From NCBI GenBank assembly GCA_012932865.1, contig SAXG01000005.1, positions 806,001 to 870,000 of the forward strand: a stretch of DNA of 64,000 bases, given 5' to 3'. The position numbers and the translations under genes are program-made. The stretch is from Amylostereum areolatum. Lineage: Eukaryota; Basidiomycota; Agaricomycetes; Russulales; Stereaceae. The notes under the pieces are model-generated. The model worked only from the letters and a program-made list of their open reading frames with translations. It did no database searches and had not been told where the DNA came from. Shown here piece after piece: positions 62,401 to 64,000 of this stretch (positions are counted from its first letter, which is position 1; each line of letters starts with the position of its first letter).

Positions 62401-64000
62401 AAAAGCGATGAAAGCCCGCCGCGCAACCGCGTGTTCGCCTGCTTGAAGCCGCGCTCGGCGGCGCACAGGTCGACCAAAATTGAAACGGAAAACGAAGGAC
62501 AAGAGATACAGGTCCAGCAACAACGGACGCGCCCAACGCCAACGCAGTGACTTTCGGAATGAAAGAGGAAATTTCATTCGTCTGGGGATCCACTGTCCAC
62601 TGTGATATTGGACCGCCCCGTAGCCTCGTGCTACTGTTGAAGCTTGAAGGATTATCGGATCGTCCTGAATGAGCGCCACGGCCAAGAAGTCGATAACGAT
62701 GATGCATTGATATGAATTGGATGGTCTGCCCGTTGCGTTGGAAGGTCGCCGCCGGAATAGTACTATTGGTACGCCCATCCTTTAGGTGGCGCGATCAAAA
62801 GGATCCCCGTGTCGCGCGCGGCCAGACCGCAGCACCCCATCTTCAGCGATGAATCACGGCGACAGTCAATGCTCCTCGCAGGCTAGCAAAGTTGTATTGG
62901 CATCGCGGATGGGGACCTTTGTGTTCGCCGGGGACGTGAGTATGAAGCAGAAAGCAGGCAGGTAGTCGTGTTCCACGGCCAGGACTTGGGGTGGAGATAC
63001 AGTCTAGAAGGTGGGGTCAGGGATTGGTGCATCGTGTTGAGGGGGTGTCGGAGCACTGTGAAGAACTTCACGATAAGGAAGAAGGTACCGAGCTCGAGGC
63101 TTGATGGTCATAGCCACGCGCCGCCGGTCCTGTGCTGTGAAGGCTGGTATTGTATGTAGGCGCGCGGAGGACTGGAGGTATGCAGGACGACTCTTCTAAG
63201 GCGGGGACAGTTGACAATGAAGATGGCTCGGATACCAACCTTCGAATGCATGGGTGCAGTCAGTGCATTGATGTATCCACGTCGAGAATCTTCCCCGCAC
63301 CAGGTGGCATGGAGTCTCCATGGGTGTTCAACCTAAGGCGTGCAATAGGTCAACCATGAAAGAGTCAAGTACGTCCGCCTTGAGATGAGAATGTGTGGAG
63401 GATGGGGTTATTGGATGGTTGGTATCGCGAGGTCCGACCGATGGAACTGACTGGAAGCTGGGGGAGGAAGAAACAACCATCGGAATCTGTATACATGCTG
63501 TGCGCCCGAAAAAAAGTTGCATCCACATCCTCGGACGTTGCGTTTGGGGGGTCTGCCGCTCCTTGCCCCACCGCGGGCAGGGCTTGCCACGTCAGGCTCC
63601 TACAAGACAAAAAAAGAGAAAGTATGAAGGGTGGAAGGAGAGCTCCAGGGGAGCGAATGGATTGCAATGGAATGGGGAAGTAGGATGGCACGAGGATGGT
63701 GGTTCGAGGAGAGCGGAGACATGCGGTGGCAACGAGGACGTGGGGCGCCAAGTCATTCTATGTTTGTGCACCTTGCGGCCTCCACACAGTACATCATCCC
63801 TCCAACTCTACATCTCGGATTGACGGCGATTCCGAACAGACAATGAAACAGGAACCTATAACATCGTGTCCTGGCTGCCGACGGGCGGTGTTTTGCTACG
63901 AGTGGACACCAGTGTTAAGTTGAGAGGCAGCAGCGATCGATATGAAAACCTCGAGGTCGGCGGGGTGACTAGTCTGAGAGTGGTGCCAGTCGATCCAAAG
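59421..64000. other. Right-hand region without supported gene
   Basis: Only short ORFs. (GGGGAC) repeats at 59838-59868, a (GTC)n run near 60416-60436 and a TTGAAGCTTGAAGGAT word at 62639-62654, also present at 50789-50804. A minus-strand stretch at 62000-62254 and another at 62384-62707 have somewhat protein-like composition, but I recognise no family and found no convincing splice pattern. Confidence 0.35.
59838..59868 (+). repeat. (GGGGAC)5 hexanucleotide repeat
   Basis: Five near-perfect GGGGAC units; potential G-quadruplex. Confidence 0.85.

Noticed and set aside
62000..62707. Protein-like minus-strand stretches (for example TVDEQLAIVAHYMLY)
   Set aside because: No family recognised, exons could not be joined in one frame, and neighbouring frames are equally open.

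Overview
This is a repeat-rich stretch of a fungal nuclear genome, almost certainly a basidiomycete of the Agaricomycetes. The basis is GT-AG introns of about 48-68 nt, GC-rich coding sequence, and families typical of mushrooms: a DUF6589 protein, a RecQ-like helicase of the type expanded in agarics, a Mug135-like protein, chromodomain Ty3/gypsy retrotransposons and a hAT transposon with an 8-bp target duplication. No bacterial features, CRISPR array or convincing tRNA or rRNA gene was seen.

Layout. 1-5764: a 149-bp duplicated segment, a five-exon Mug135-like gene (669-1688, +) and a decayed ATM1-type mitochondrial ABC transporter (about 1862-4280, -). 5765-20387: Ty3/gypsy element A1 (+), with a second-family element B (6210-13727, -) inserted 22 bp inside its 5' LTR. 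20388-21422: a 1.03-kb host spacer carrying the 3' exons of a DUF6589 gene (+). 21423-28525: element A2, same family as A1 but inverted. 28533-31392: the 5' exons of the same DUF6589 gene (-). 31636-34667: a RecQ-like helicase (+), divergently transcribed. 35380-46154: a hAT transposon whose transposase (-) is split by element A3 (37513-44613). 46155-55934: about 9.8 kb of GC-rich sequence with no gene I can support. 55935-57914: an intact host gene for a Ser/Pro-rich protein with an RRM-like C-terminus (+). 57915-64000: no supported gene.

Main results. (1) A1 and A2 carry mismatched LTR pairs and mismatched target-site duplications that match perfectly when their 3' ends are exchanged. The segment between them has therefore been inverted, by recombination between the two inverted copies or by assembly error. 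The inversion cuts a DUF6589 gene in two; rejoining its exons gives one continuous reading frame. (2) The DUF6589 and RecQ-like genes diverge from a 243-bp spacer. In the ancestral orientation they are flanked by 76-bp inverted repeats (about 84% identical), so they may form an undescribed two-gene DNA transposon. (3) Both retrotransposon families have a Tf1-type self-priming site. (4) Both families carry a related ORF of about 200 codons upstream of Gag, in the Gag frame and separated from it by one stop codon. (5) Nearly all length differences in A2 and A3 are single-base insertions, mostly inside CpG dinucleotides.

All calls come from reading the sequence by eye. Homology statements rest on remembered family motifs, not database searches.
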